A DNA stretch of 64,000 nt from JAUVXJ01 sp034411995 (GCA_034411995.1 DAOUME010000007.1:124001-188000), one strand, 5' to 3'. Counted from the first letter of the stretch, positions 1 through 8,770 are shown. Translations and numbers: made by a program. Notes: generated by a model from the letters alone, not told the origin.

Positions 1-1
1 G

Positions 2-895
2 GCGGCGGTGGCCGCGGGTACACCTCTGTTGGACCTGGCCCGGCCTCCAGAGGCTGGGGTCGACCATCTGAAGCGTGACGTGGAGGCGGCCGGTGGGCTG
101 GTCGTCCTGGGGTGTGGGGTGGAGCCGGGCTTGACCGAGACCCTGGCCCGCTACCTGGCGGAGAAGCTGGACCGGGTGCAGGAGGTGCACATCAAGTGCG
201 GCGGGATTCCAGAGAGGCCGACCCCGCCCCTGGGGTACAAGATCGTTTTCGGTGGTGGACGGTTGCCCTTGCGCGAGGAAGACGCTTACCTGGTGGAGAA
301 GGGCGAGTTGAAGCCCGTGCCGCGCTACTCTGGAGTGGAGACGGTGTCCTTCCCGGGCGTGGGGGAGTGCGAAGCCTGGCACGAAGGGTTCATGCCCTGG
401 CTGATGAACCTGGAGGCCTTGCAGGGGTTGAAGCTGGGTACACAGAAGACGATTCGCTGGCCTGGCTACGCGGCCAAAGCGACCATGCTCAAGGAGCTGG
501 GCCTGCTCAGCGAGCAACCCGTGGAGGTGGACGGTGCTCTGGTGGCGCCCAAGAGCGTTGTGGACGCGGTGCTGTATCCCCGGGTCCGGCTGGAGGAAGG
601 TGAGCGAGACATCACTCTCTTCCGCGTGGAAGTCCTGGGCGAGAAGGACGGCAGGCGGCTGCGGCTGAAGATGGAGATGGTGGACCGGTACGACAACGTG
701 TTGGGCTTCACCTCCATGGCGCGCACCACGGCTTTCACCGGGGCCATCGTGGCCCGGATGATCGGCCGAGGTGACCTCACGGCGAGAGGCTTGTTCACGC
801 CGGAGCAGGTCGTCGCCGGGCCGCTGCTGGAGAGGCTGCTAGGGGAGTTAGCGGCCCTCGACGTTCGCTTCGCGGAGAGGCAGGAGCAGGTCTGA
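2..895 (+). CDS. Saccharopine dehydrogenase-like protein, C-terminal part (5' end outside window)
   Basis: The frame is open to the left window edge, so the Rossmann NAD(P)-binding N-terminus lies upstream and only the C-terminal roughly 297 residues are visible. The text resembles the catalytic/C-terminal domain of the saccharopine dehydrogenase / lysine-ketoglutarate reductase family: a GCGVEPGLTE segment (the family usually has a G-x-x-PG turn here), a conserved Trp/Arg patch around KTIRWPGY, and a late alpha/beta stretch ending in a GLFTPEQVV-type region that closes the family fold. A GTG at 8 could be a start codon but would remove the cofactor domain, so an internal start is unlikely. 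Exact substrate is not deducible; such proteins are often annotated as saccharopine dehydrogenase without biochemical proof. It probably acts in cytosolic amino-acid metabolism. Confidence 0.75.
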   Translation, partial: AAVAAGTPLLDLARPPEAGVDHLKRDVEAAGGLVVLGCGVEPGLTETLARYLAEKLDRVQEVHIKCGGIPERPTPPLGYKIVFGGGRLPLREEDAYLVEKGELKPVPRYSGVETVSFPGVGECEAWHEGFMPWLMNLEALQGLKLGTQKTIRWPGYAAKATMLKELGLLSEQPVEVDGALVAPKSVVDAVLYPRVRLEEGERDITLFRVEVLGEKDGRRLRLKMEMVDRYDNVLGFTSMARTTAFTGAIVARMIGRGDLTARGLFTPEQVVAGPLLERLLGELAALDVRFAERQEQV

Positions 896-1262
896 GTCCT
901 TGAGGTTGCCCGTCTGTCCGGGTGCGTAGTGCTTCGTAGCCTCTGGACCCCTGCGGCCCAGCGTATACCTCTTCATAGTCCTCGATGGCTGCGGCCACGG
1001 TTTTGTTGCCCACGTTCTCGCCAGCGACGATGCACATGCCGCCTGCCGAGAGGGAAGAGAGCGGCATCTGGAGCCGCTGCCCATAGCAGGTGCGGGCGAC
1101 CAACGCTGCTGTGCTGCGCTACTGGACAGAGGACAACCTGCGGTGTGGCTGCTCCGTTCGGCTGGAGCGAGGCATCCGCTTCGCGGCGAGAATGCGCCCA
1201 GCCCGGTTCGCTGCCTACCAGGGAGTTGTTCTGACCGTTCCGTCGTTCTGTGTCAGAGTCGC
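896..1262. other. Intergenic gap, no supported gene
   Basis: About 370 bases between the saccharopine-like gene and the GT39 promoter. A minus-strand frame crosses roughly 848-1103 and has a fairly protein-like stretch (for example GENVGNKTVAAAIEDYEE), but it has no ribosome binding site and I do not recognise it. It could be a decayed gene fragment. I see no RNA gene or strong hairpin. Confidence 0.4.
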
Positions 1263-1291
1263 TTGATGAAGCGTCGGGAGTCCGCTATCAT
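1263..1291 (+). promoter_or_regulatory. Sigma-70-type promoter for the GT39 gene
   Basis: TTGATG at 1263-1268, a 17-bp spacer, then TATCAT at 1286-1291. Predicted transcription start is near 1298, which excludes the TTG at 1291 and favours the ATG at 1312 as start of the next gene. Confidence 0.6.
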
Positions 1292-1311
1292 TGGCACATC
1301 GAGGTGGCGAG

Positions 1312-4257
1312 ATGGAGTTCCGCGCCGGTAAGCCCACATCCGGCCCTTGGAGAGAGGTGTCAGCTGTCGTAATCGTCGTTCTGGCAGCGGCTTTTCTCAG
1401 GCTCTACCGGCTCGACGAGATTCCACCCGGCTTATGCCTGGACGCGGCGTACACCGGAGTTGGAGCCAGCCGCATACTGCAGGGTGAATTCCCGATCTTC
1501 TTCCAGGCGGCGTGGGGCGGTAACATCGAGCCGCTGTACATGTACGTGCTGGCTCCCTTCCTGCTCCTTCTGGGCAAGACGCCTTTTGTGCTCAAGTTCG
1601 TATCTGCCACCCTGGGTATCCTCACGGTACCAGTCCTGTATCTGTTGACCAGAGAGCTCCTGGGCTCCAGGATAGTGGCTCTGCTGGCCAGTTCCTTGCT
1701 GGCTGTCTCCTACTGGCATCTGAACTACAGCCGGATGGGGCGCGAAATCGTGCTGGTCCCTCTGCTCGTCCTGGTCACCCTCTGGTTCCTGCTCCGTGGG
1801 TTACGAACCGGCCGCTGGGCAGACTTCGCGTGGGCGGGAGTATCGCTGGGGATCAGCTTGTACAACTACCAACCCATGAGATTCCTCCCCATCTTGATAG
1901 TTCTCTATCTGGCATGTCGCAGTCTCATGAGCAGGGGGTTCTGGGCAGCGTACAGGTGGAAGCTGGTGCTTCCGCTGCTGATAGCCCTGCTGGTCTTCGT
2001 CCCGCTGGCCAGCTATTTCGTCACCCATGCCGACATCTTCCTCATGAATGCACGAAACGTTTCCATCTTCAACCCGGAACTGAACGAAGGCTCTCCCTGG
2101 CGGGCGCTGGCGGCGAACACGGCCGGGATGGTGGCCTCATTTCACCTCTTGCCTGACCCTAATGCGCGTCAGAACCCGGCCGGGCGGCCCTTGCTCGATC
2201 CTGTCACCGGACTGTTGCTCGTGGTGGGTCTGGGCATCACTCTCAGCAGATGGCGACAGCCACAGCACCTGCTCATCCTGGTCTGGCTCCTGGTCATGTC
2301 TCTGCCGGCTGTCCTGGCGGTCCCCGTGCCCCATTCCGCCCGCAGCATCGGTCTCCTACCCCTGACATGCATCCTCCCTGCGATGGGGCTCCACGCAGGG
2401 CTGGGGTGGCTGAGGAAGCGAGGCACGGCCCAGAGTCTCTTTCCCATCTCCCCTTTCGTAGTGGGCCTCCTGCTCCTCGTGGTCGCTCTGTTCACCTACG
2501 TAGACTACTTCACCGTTTGGGGTACAGAAGAGCTGGATGTCGTTTTCGACGTTTCCTTCGCTGAAGCCGCCGAGGCCATGAATAGTCTGTCCAGGCCGGG
2601 AGGGGTCTGGATCTTGCCTCTCACCTCATTGGCCGGTCCAGAACCGGTCCACGAAACCGTGGAGTTCTTGTACCAGGGCGCTGCTCCCCACTACTACTTG
2701 CGCGTAGACGAGGATACCGTGGCTGAGAAGCTCACGGCTCTGACTCGGGGGTTCGATGAAGTGTGGGTCATCCAGTGGGATCAGCCTGCACTGGGCGGAG
2801 CCGAGCTGTACTACGGCGACCCCAAGGGGGTTCTGTCTTTCCTCCTCACCAAGTATGGGGCAGAGGTGGGGAGACAGGGGTTTCCCACTTTCGACATCAC
2901 CAGCTATCGTCTGCCTGGGACTCCGGACTTTGCCCTCGCTGGATCATGGCAGCCCCTCGACGTTAGTTTCGAGAACCAGCTTCTGCTGACAGGGATAGCG
3001 TATGGCGGGTCCTCGCAGCATGAGACCAGCGCCCCCTCTGAGGTCGAGGCACAGGTGCTCCCCTCAGGGAAAGGCGCCTGGGTGGCTCTGCAATGGGAAG
3101 CCGCGGCTCGCTTGTCTGGCGACTACAAAGCGGCGGTGTACCTGGTGGACGGGAGAGGGCGCTTGATGGCGCAGATGGATAAGGTCTTGTTGAGTAACGA
3201 TCTCCGCGCCACCTCCCAGTGGGCCCCAGGGCAGGTGGTCATGGAGTACTACACCCTTGGTTGCCCTCCGGCGACACCACCCGGGCGGTACTACATCGAG
3301 GTGGGAGTGTACGACGCCCAGTCGATGGCCAGGCTACCCGTGCTGGATGAGGAGGGGGAGATAAGCGGATCTAGTTACAAGGCAGGGACGCTACAAGTGG
3401 TGAAACCTCTCGTGCCGCCAGAGGTGGATCCGCAAGTGAGGGTACAGGGTGGAGAATTGGCTCCTGAGATCAGCCTCTTGGGCTATGATTTCCCTCAAAG
3501 GGAGATCGACCCCGGGCGGACCATCCGCGTGGCCCTGTACTGGCGCGCCACGGAGAGGACGCGCGAGGATTACCAGGTGGCTGTGGGGCTGAGGGACGAC
3601 GAAGGAGACGTGTGGGCAGAGCAGGTGGACCGCCCCGTGGATGGCAACTATCCCACCACACTGTGGGAGGCAGGAGAGGTGCTGCGCGACTGGCACGATC
3701 TGCGGGTGCCGGCCGCCACTCCTCAGGGTACATACCAGGTCTATCTACAGGTCAGGGATGGTGGTGCCGTCGTCGGGGAGTTGAGCCTGGGAGAGGTTGA
3801 GGTTGTGGGCCGGCCCCATTACTTCGCCGTGCCACAGACCGGCCATCCGCTGGGGGTCCAGGTCGGCGACGGTGCCAGGCTACTGGGCTACGACGTGGAG
3901 AGCGAGCAGGTCAGAGCAGGAGGCGTGCTCCGGTTGACGTTGTACTGGGAGTCTGTCGGTCAGATGGAGGTCTCCTACACGGTGTTCACCCATCTGCTCG
4001 ACGCCAGCCAACACATCTGGGCGCAGCGTGACAGTGTGCCAGGGAACGGGCAGGTGCCCACCGATACCTGGGTGGAGGGGGAGATAGTCACCGACCTGTA
4101 TGAGCTCGAGGTGGACCCACAAACGCCGCCCGGCGATTACGTCCTGGAATTGGGCATGTACGACGCCGCGACCGGGCAGCGCCTTCCAATCTACGACCTG
4201 GCGGGAGAGCCAATGGGCGACAGGGTGCTATCCGAGTCGATAACTGTGCTGCCCTAG
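1312..4257 (+). CDS. GT39-family membrane glycosyltransferase with three C-terminal beta-sandwich repeats
   Basis: 981-residue protein. Residues 1 to about 400 are a polytopic membrane domain of the GT39/ArnT/PMT type, which transfers a sugar from a polyprenyl-phosphate donor on the outer face of the membrane. The N-terminal helix is followed by the first-loop signature region PPGLCLDAAYTG; the acidic Asp is kept but the usual DE pair reads DA. The last membrane helix is near residues 381-400. The extracellular tail (about 545-981) holds three related modules, each with a LLGYD- or LTGIAYG-like entry strand, a central L-Y/Q-W strand, and a TPPGxYxxxxxxYD exit; they look like Ig-like beta-sandwich repeats. 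The ATG at 1312 is chosen because GAGGTG lies 5 bases upstream and the promoter start point lies between 1291 and 1312. The acceptor is unknown; cell-surface glycan or protein O-glycosylation is inferred. Confidence 0.8.
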   Translation: MEFRAGKPTSGPWREVSAVVIVVLAAAFLRLYRLDEIPPGLCLDAAYTGVGASRILQGEFPIFFQAAWGGNIEPLYMYVLAPFLLLLGKTPFVLKFVSATLGILTVPVLYLLTRELLGSRIVALLASSLLAVSYWHLNYSRMGREIVLVPLLVLVTLWFLLRGLRTGRWADFAWAGVSLGISLYNYQPMRFLPILIVLYLACRSLMSRGFWAAYRWKLVLPLLIALLVFVPLASYFVTHADIFLMNARNVSIFNPELNEGSPWRALAANTAGMVASFHLLPDPNARQNPAGRPLLDPVTGLLLVVGLGITLSRWRQPQHLLILVWLLVMSLPAVLAVPVPHSARSIGLLPLTCILPAMGLHAGLGWLRKRGTAQSLFPISPFVVGLLLLVVALFTYVDYFTVWGTEELDVVFDVSFAEAAEAMNSLSRPGGVWILPLTSLAGPEPVHETVEFLYQGAAPHYYLRVDEDTVAEKLTALTRGFDEVWVIQWDQPALGGAELYYGDPKGVLSFLLTKYGAEVGRQGFPTFDITSYRLPGTPDFALAGSWQPLDVSFENQLLLTGIAYGGSSQHETSAPSEVEAQVLPSGKGAWVALQWEAAARLSGDYKAAVYLVDGRGRLMAQMDKVLLSNDLRATSQWAPGQVVMEYYTLGCPPATPPGRYYIEVGVYDAQSMARLPVLDEEGEISGSSYKAGTLQVVKPLVPPEVDPQVRVQGGELAPEISLLGYDFPQREIDPGRTIRVALYWRATERTREDYQVAVGLRDDEGDVWAEQVDRPVDGNYPTTLWEAGEVLRDWHDLRVPAATPQGTYQVYLQVRDGGAVVGELSLGEVEVVGRPHYFAVPQTGHPLGVQVGDGARLLGYDVESEQVRAGGVLRLTLYWESVGQMEVSYTVFTHLLDASQHIWAQRDSVPGNGQVPTDTWVEGEIVTDLYELEVDPQTPPGDYVLELGMYDAATGQRLPIYDLAGEPMGDRVLSESITVLP

Positions 4258-4691
4258 CGAGGGGGGTTCTCCTCGGGTCCGCCAGAGCAGGGTCGCACGG
4301 GGCGCTCGATCGATCTTTCGCTGACCAGACTGATGCTCTGGCGATCGGAATACCCCTCTCGGCCTTGGGCTAAGCGCCGCCCCATGCCAGGGGTGGGGGC
4401 TCTAGGAGCAGAAAGGGATGCTGGTCGTAGCTGCCTACTTCCAAGCTTGGTGCGGAAGGTCGCAGCGCGACTACCGCAGTCGGTGCCAGGCCGCGCTGCC
4501 TGGCCGGCCGACAAGATGGGCCACCAAGAGGGAGAGGAGCCCGAGCGGGCCAATCGTCCCTCTGTCCCAAGGCAGAGGCAAGCCGTGAGACCGTCGTAGC
4601 AGGGGAACTCTGGCCGCCTCCTGAGGGCCTCGGTGACCGCATATGCGGTGTTTTGCTCACTCTTTCCACCGTTTCCGGTTCGGTCTTGGCC
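4258..4691. other. Intergenic region, no supported gene
   Basis: About 430 bases with no convincing gene on the plus strand. The long minus-strand frame crossing this region is the antisense shadow of the downstream glycosidase. A 14-base perfect palindrome at 4636-4649 is annotated separately. Confidence 0.5.
4636..4654. repeat. Perfect palindrome with short T tract
   Basis: ACCGC at 4636-4640 and GCGGT at 4645-4649 enclose ATAT, giving a 14-base palindrome, followed by GTTTT. It could be a weak transcription terminator behind the GT39 gene or a protein-binding site just upstream of the sRNA promoter. The stem is short, so termination would be weak. Confidence 0.35.
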
Positions 4692-4720
4692 TTGACAAAA
4701 CGCCCTGGTTCGTATATACT
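4692..4720 (+). promoter_or_regulatory. Near-perfect sigma-70-type promoter of the candidate sRNA
   Basis: TTGACA at 4692-4697, exactly 17 bases, then TATACT at 4715-4720. Predicted start is G4727. It is one of the strongest promoters in the window and is followed by no open reading frame but by a compact folded element with a T tract. Confidence 0.8.
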
Positions 4721-4726
4721 GAGAGT

Positions 4727-4814
4727 GAATCGGGTGGCCCAGGTCCCCGCCAGCACACCACTGGAGGCAGCACTGGGCTTAACTGCCATGGGCAGGCCCC
4801 GATTTCCTTTTTTT
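4727..4814 (+). ncRNA. Candidate small RNA of about 85-90 nt, no known family recognised
   Basis: A consensus promoter starts transcription at about 4727 and a run of seven T at 4808-4814 follows a base-paired element, so a discrete short transcript is predicted. The pairing seen by eye is nested: 4728-4734 (AATCGGG) with 4798-4804 (CCCGATT) closes the whole molecule; 4737-4742 (GCCCAG) pairs with 4773-4778 (CTGGGC); 4750-4753 with 4761-4764 forms an apical hairpin with a CACACCA loop; 4783-4787 (CTGCC) with 4791-4795 (GGCAG) forms a second hairpin with an ATG loop. The closing helix directly precedes the T tract and so doubles as terminator. I looked for and did not find the SRP domain IV loop, tmRNA, 6S or RNase P signatures. 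The alternative is a terminating leader (attenuator) of the glycosidase gene, which starts 206 bases further on. Confidence 0.6.
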
Positions 4815-5020
4815 CTTGACCTTCGTGCGATGAGTTGTTCCAGGATCTCCCCAGTCTGGACCACTTGATCCGGTGCCAGCTTTGCCTGATGGCTTGCCTG
4901 CGCCTTCTTGTGCTCGTTGCGGACGTGGCGAGACCGCCAGCCTATGTTAGAATTGCCTGTGGCATGTCCCAAGGACACCACGATGCGTAACGCTCGGGCA
5001 GCAAGGAGTGGGATATCGAG
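4815..5020. other. Gap between sRNA terminator and glycosidase gene
   Basis: About 200 bases with no gene and no clear second promoter; TAGAAT at 4948-4953 could be a -10 element but lacks a -35 at proper spacing. The glycosidase may depend on read-through from the sRNA promoter or on this weak site. Confidence 0.4.
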
Positions 5021-6529
5021 TTGAACCGATCCTACCCACTGGTCTGTGGCAAGGCAGTTCTGGTCGTAACCCTTCTGGGAGGGCTGGTCCTCGGCATGGC
5101 GGGCAAAGACGGGCCCGTCTGCGGCGTGCACACCATCCGCGCCGACGACACAGCCCTCTCGCTGGTCCACGAAGCGGGCTGCTCCTTCATGGTGCAACTC
5201 TTCGACTGGTCCCAGATCGAGCCCCTGCCAGGAGAGTACTTCTGGGAGTACCCCGATTCCGTGGCGCGGGCCTGCCAGCACTACGGACTGAACCTGGTGG
5301 TGCGCCTGGATCAGCCCCCTGAGTGGGCTGTGTCCTCTGGTGACGACGGACTCCCCATCGACGTGGACGCCTATGCTTCCTTCGTGGCCCGGGTGGCCTA
5401 TAGGTACCAGCGCCGGGTGGAGGCTTACGTGATCTGGAACGAGCCCAACCTGGCCCAGGAGTGGGGCGGCCGGCCGCCGGACCCAGAAGGGTACGCCGAG
5501 TTGCTCCGGGCCGCGTACGGAGCGGTCAAGAGCAGCGATCCCCAGGCGCTGGTGGTCAGCGCCGGATTGGCTCCCACCAACCGCATGGACGAGACGGCCA
5601 TGGACGACCGGGTCTTCCTTCAGGGTCTGTACGAGGCCGGGGCGAGGGAGTTCTTCGACGTGCTGGGTGCCCATCCCTACGGCTTCGCCTATGCTCCCGA
5701 CGATCCCCACGATGCCCACGAGGGCCTCAACTTCGCCCGCCTGGAGGATCTGCGAGAGATCATGGTGGTCAACGGGGATGGCCAGAAGCCGGTGTGGGCC
5801 ACGGAGGTGGGCTGGACCACCGAGGCTGTGAGGGAGGATCAGGCCTGGCTTCAAGTCACCGAGGAAGAGCAAGCCGCCTACCTGATCGGGGCCTTCGATA
5901 AGGCAGAGGAGGAATGGCCCTGGCTGGAGAGGATAGCCGTCTGGAACCTCAGCGCCGGGCTGGAGGCCGACGACGAGAAACGGGGGTACAGCATCGTGGA
6001 CGACCAGTACCGTCCCCGTGCGGCCTACCAGGCCCTGGCGGTCATGCCCAAGGCGAGCCTGCCCGGACCAGCGGCCCCGGCCCAGCCCAAGAACGGCCAG
6101 GTGGAGATTCTGGCTCCAGACGTGGTGGTCCGCCTGGGGGACGTGGACACCTTCCACCCCCACTGGGCCCGCATCTACGGCGGCCAGGCCCCCTGTCGAT
6201 ACTGGAGGGGGGAGTTCTACCTGGAGCAGCCAGACGAGGCTCGCTGGCAGCTAGCCACGGAGATCATGCAGGTGGAGGAGCAGGGCAACCTGGTCGAGAT
6301 CAACGGGCGGCCCCTGGAGCCGGTGGCCATACCCCTGCGGGGAAAAGTGGACTTCGCCTCTAGCTGGAGCACGACCTTTCTGAACGTGCCTCCTGGTGTG
6401 CTACGAGAGGGGCTCAACGTGATCGACGTCCTGGACAGCCCCCGCCTGCCCGTTTACCAGGATGGTCACGCCAGCTTCGAGAGCCTCCAGTTCCGTCACC
6501 TGCGCCTGGTGCGGCTCGATTCCACCTGA
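5021..6529 (+). CDS. Secreted glycoside hydrolase, clan GH-A (GH39/GH5-like)
   Basis: 502-residue protein with an N-terminal hydrophobic signal/anchor (roughly residues 10-28). The TIM-barrel retaining-glycosidase signature is present: WNEPN with the acid/base Glu at 141, and ATEVGW with the nucleophile Glu at 262. An AHPYGFAY segment lies between them, as in GH39-type and related GH-A enzymes. Residues after about 350 form a C-terminal beta-rich accessory region. Start is a TTG at 5021; AAGGAG at 5003-5008 is 12 bases upstream, a little far but the best available. Substrate cannot be read from sequence; extracellular plant- or microbial-glycan cleavage is a reasonable inference. It converges on the BNR-repeat gene with only 38 bases between stops. 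Confidence 0.8.
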   Translation: MNRSYPLVCGKAVLVVTLLGGLVLGMAGKDGPVCGVHTIRADDTALSLVHEAGCSFMVQLFDWSQIEPLPGEYFWEYPDSVARACQHYGLNLVVRLDQPPEWAVSSGDDGLPIDVDAYASFVARVAYRYQRRVEAYVIWNEPNLAQEWGGRPPDPEGYAELLRAAYGAVKSSDPQALVVSAGLAPTNRMDETAMDDRVFLQGLYEAGAREFFDVLGAHPYGFAYAPDDPHDAHEGLNFARLEDLREIMVVNGDGQKPVWATEVGWTTEAVREDQAWLQVTEEEQAAYLIGAFDKAEEEWPWLERIAVWNLSAGLEADDEKRGYSIVDDQYRPRAAYQALAVMPKASLPGPAAPAQPKNGQVEILAPDVVVRLGDVDTFHPHWARIYGGQAPCRYWRGEFYLEQPDEARWQLATEIMQVEEQGNLVEINGRPLEPVAIPLRGKVDFASSWSTTFLNVPPGVLREGLNVIDVLDSPRLPVYQDGHASFESLQFRHLRLVRLDST

Positions 6530-6567
6530 TCGCAAGGCCTGCCAGACTCCCAGCGGGACGCTACGCG

Positions 6568-8454
6568 TCACGGTTGCGCCTTGAACACCCCTTCGTCCGT
6601 GGCCGCCCACAATGCTCCGGTGGCCTCGTCGACGACCAGGGTGTAAACGCTGGTGTTCTCCAGCCCCCAGGCGGTCCAAAGCTGACCGCCGTCCGCGCTT
6701 CGCAAGAGGCCCCGATGTTCGGTGCCCGCGTACAGAGCCCCGGTGCCCGGCTCCGCAGCCAGGGTGGTGACGGTGACCTCTCCCATGCCGGCACGTTTTG
6801 GTGTCCAGGTCTCACCCCCATTGGTGCTGCGGTATACTCCGTCGGTGGTCCCGGCATAGAGAATCGAAGAGTCGGCGGGATCGAAGAGGAGAGAGAAGGT
6901 AGTGATCTCTTCCCGCAACCCCTCCGCCATGCGCCACGATTCGCCTCCGTCGGTGCTTCTGTAGATGGCTTCCACTGTGCCGGCGAGGAGTAACTGAGGG
7001 TCGTCGGGGCTCACCGCGAAGGAGTACACGGAGAGGGTCTCCAGCCCCTGGTGGACAGGGGCCCAGCTTCGCCCGCCATCGAGGCTGCGCAGGACGTTGT
7101 TGCCCCAACTGCCGGCGCACACCGTGTCGGGCTGGCGGGGGTCGATGGCCAGGCAGAAGATGGTGATGCCCCCCAGGTCCTCGCTGGCCCATACCCAGGA
7201 CGAGCCACCGTCCCGGCTGACGTACACCCCTTCGTCGCTCCCAGCGTAGAGGATCTGACTATCTCGAGGATCCACGGCCAGGGCCTGGACGTAGAGCTCC
7301 CCTGCCTCACTGCTGATGAGGGTCCAGCTCCCGGCGCCGTCTATAGACCTGTAGACTCCGTGGAGGGTCCCGGCGTAGAGTGTCTCGGGGCGGTGAGGGT
7401 CCTGCACCAGGGCGGTGACCACCTTCCTGCCCACGTCATCACTGGTGGATGTCCAGGTCTGACCACCATCGGTGGTCTTGAACAGGCCTGAGCCCCTGGT
7501 GCCCAGGTAGGTCGTCCGAGGATCGGCGGGGTCCACGGCCAGACAGGTGAAGTCGGTGTCCGGCAGGTCGCTGCCCACGATCTCCCAGGTCTGGCCCCCG
7601 TCCTGGCTGACGGCTAGACCCTCATCCCGGCCGCCGACGTAGACCATCTCGCCGCGTGAGGGATCGACGGCCAGGGAGCGTCCCTGCCATCCCTCCGGCC
7701 CCGTTTCCACCCAGGTCTGGCCGCTGTCGGCGCTGGTGTAGACGCGGCCATCCGCCAGAGCCCACGCCGTGCCGTTGCCGGTCACGGACAGGTTGGGGAC
7801 GAAAGCCGCTTCCAGGTCTCCAGGTGCTGCCCTCCAGCGTGCTCCTCCGCCGTCGTCGAGCCAGATCCCGTGGCCAGAAGTGCCCGCATAAACGATCCCA
7901 GCCGGAGCCACGGCCAGGGAGAGGATCGACGTCCCCGCTGGCCCGATGCCTTCCCACGAGAGGCCCTCGTCCGTGGAAAGGTAGACGCCCAGCCCTTCGG
8001 TCCCTGCGTAGACCGCGTGGCCATCGGACGCCCAGGCCAGGGCGTAGACGCAGGTCGTGGGCAGGGCGGACACGGGCGCCCAGGACTGGCCCCCGTCGGA
8101 ACTCTTGTAGGCGCCAAACACCGTGCCCGCGAGCAGGGATTGGTCGTCGACAGGGGAGTGGGCCAGGGAGAGCACGGTGACCCCCTCCAGGCCTGTGTTG
8201 GATACCAACCAGGACCGCCCTCCGTCGGTGGAGGAGTACAACCCGTCGGGCTCGTAGGTGGCCAGGAACAGGGTCTGCGGCTGGTGAGGGGCGATGGCTA
8301 CCAGGACGGCGTCGCTCTGAGCTGTGATGCCCTCACTCGCAGGCTGCCATGGAGGTGCCGCTAGAGGACGGCAGCCAGCAACGAGTTGACATAACAGAAC
8401 CATGAGACAGCAAGGGGGCAGGCCCCAGGGTACGGGTCCGAAACGGGATCTCAT
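6568..8454 (-). CDS. Secreted BNR/Asp-box beta-propeller lipoprotein
   Basis: 628 residues. The N-terminus has a hydrophobic signal ending in LVAGC, a lipobox, so the mature protein is probably lipid-anchored at Cys28. The rest consists of about a dozen repeats carrying the Asp-box S-x-D-x-G-x-x/T-W (for example SSTDGGRSW, KSSDGGQSW, RSTDGGESW) separated by YAGT strands, the pattern of sortilin/Vps10- and Ycf48-like beta-propellers. No catalytic residues of true sialidases are obvious, so a binding or scaffold role at the cell surface is more likely than hydrolysis. The start ATG at 8454 sits about 10 bases after the predicted transcription start of the promoter at 8469-8497. The function is otherwise unknown. 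Confidence 0.8.
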   Translation of the reverse strand: MRSRFGPVPWGLPPCCLMVLLCQLVAGCRPLAAPPWQPASEGITAQSDAVLVAIAPHQPQTLFLATYEPDGLYSSTDGGRSWLVSNTGLEGVTVLSLAHSPVDDQSLLAGTVFGAYKSSDGGQSWAPVSALPTTCVYALAWASDGHAVYAGTEGLGVYLSTDEGLSWEGIGPAGTSILSLAVAPAGIVYAGTSGHGIWLDDGGGARWRAAPGDLEAAFVPNLSVTGNGTAWALADGRVYTSADSGQTWVETGPEGWQGRSLAVDPSRGEMVYVGGRDEGLAVSQDGGQTWEIVGSDLPDTDFTCLAVDPADPRTTYLGTRGSGLFKTTDGGQTWTSTSDDVGRKVVTALVQDPHRPETLYAGTLHGVYRSIDGAGSWTLISSEAGELYVQALAVDPRDSQILYAGSDEGVYVSRDGGSSWVWASEDLGGITIFCLAIDPRQPDTVCAGSWGNNVLRSLDGGRSWAPVHQGLETLSVYSFAVSPDDPQLLLAGTVEAIYRSTDGGESWRMAEGLREEITTFSLLFDPADSSILYAGTTDGVYRSTNGGETWTPKRAGMGEVTVTTLAAEPGTGALYAGTEHRGLLRSADGGQLWTAWGLENTSVYTLVVDEATGALWAATDEGVFKAQP

Positions 8455-8468
8455 GATCGCTCAGAGCC

Positions 8469-8497
8469 ATTGTAGGCAGCAAGGGGTCAGGCCGCAA
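8469..8497 (-). promoter_or_regulatory. Sigma-70-type promoter of the BNR-repeat lipoprotein
   Basis: Reading the minus strand, TTGCGG (8497-8492), 17 bases, TACAAT (8474-8469). The predicted start leaves only a very short leader before the ATG at 8454. Confidence 0.55.
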
Positions 8498-8703
8498 GTG
8501 CTGGTGGCGTCTGCGGGGCCGATGGGGTGTGGCCATCTCGTGCACAATCTGAAACATTAGACCGGGGGTGTGTAGCGGGAATCGCCGGTGCGGAAATGTC
8601 TCCCCTCCATGCCCCTGACTGGCCAGGGATCAGACGACCGACATCTCCAACCCAGAGGATGGCTACATGGTGTCGACCATGTGCCCGGCAAGTTCGCAGT
8701 GGT

Positions 8704-8732
8704 TTGCCCAAGAGCATAGGGCATGATACAAT
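8704..8732 (+). promoter_or_regulatory. Sigma-70-type promoter of the spermidine-synthase-like gene
   Basis: TTGCCC at 8704-8709, 17 bases, TACAAT at 8727-8732; predicted start near 8739. The ATG at 8723 lies inside this promoter, so the gene must begin further downstream. The 200 bases between this and the divergent promoter at 8497 hold nothing else that I can see. Confidence 0.6.
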
Positions 8733-8770
8733 GCGCAACCGACGCCAACTATTCCGGAGGTGCCAGGGGG

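Noticed and set aside
1090..1266. 58-codon plus-strand open frame before the GT39 gene
   Set aside because: Ends inside the promoter, no ribosome binding site, and Cys/Arg-rich noise-like composition.
4727..4814. SRP RNA, tmRNA, 6S or RNase P for the small RNA candidate
   Set aside because: The apical loop does not carry the GGAA tetraloop with AGCAG of SRP domain IV, and no tmRNA, 6S or RNase P motif is present.
4370..6163. Long minus-strand open frame of 597 codons
   Set aside because: It is the antisense of the glycosidase gene at 5021-6529, has no family signature or ribosome binding site, and its amino-acid make-up reflects reverse codons.
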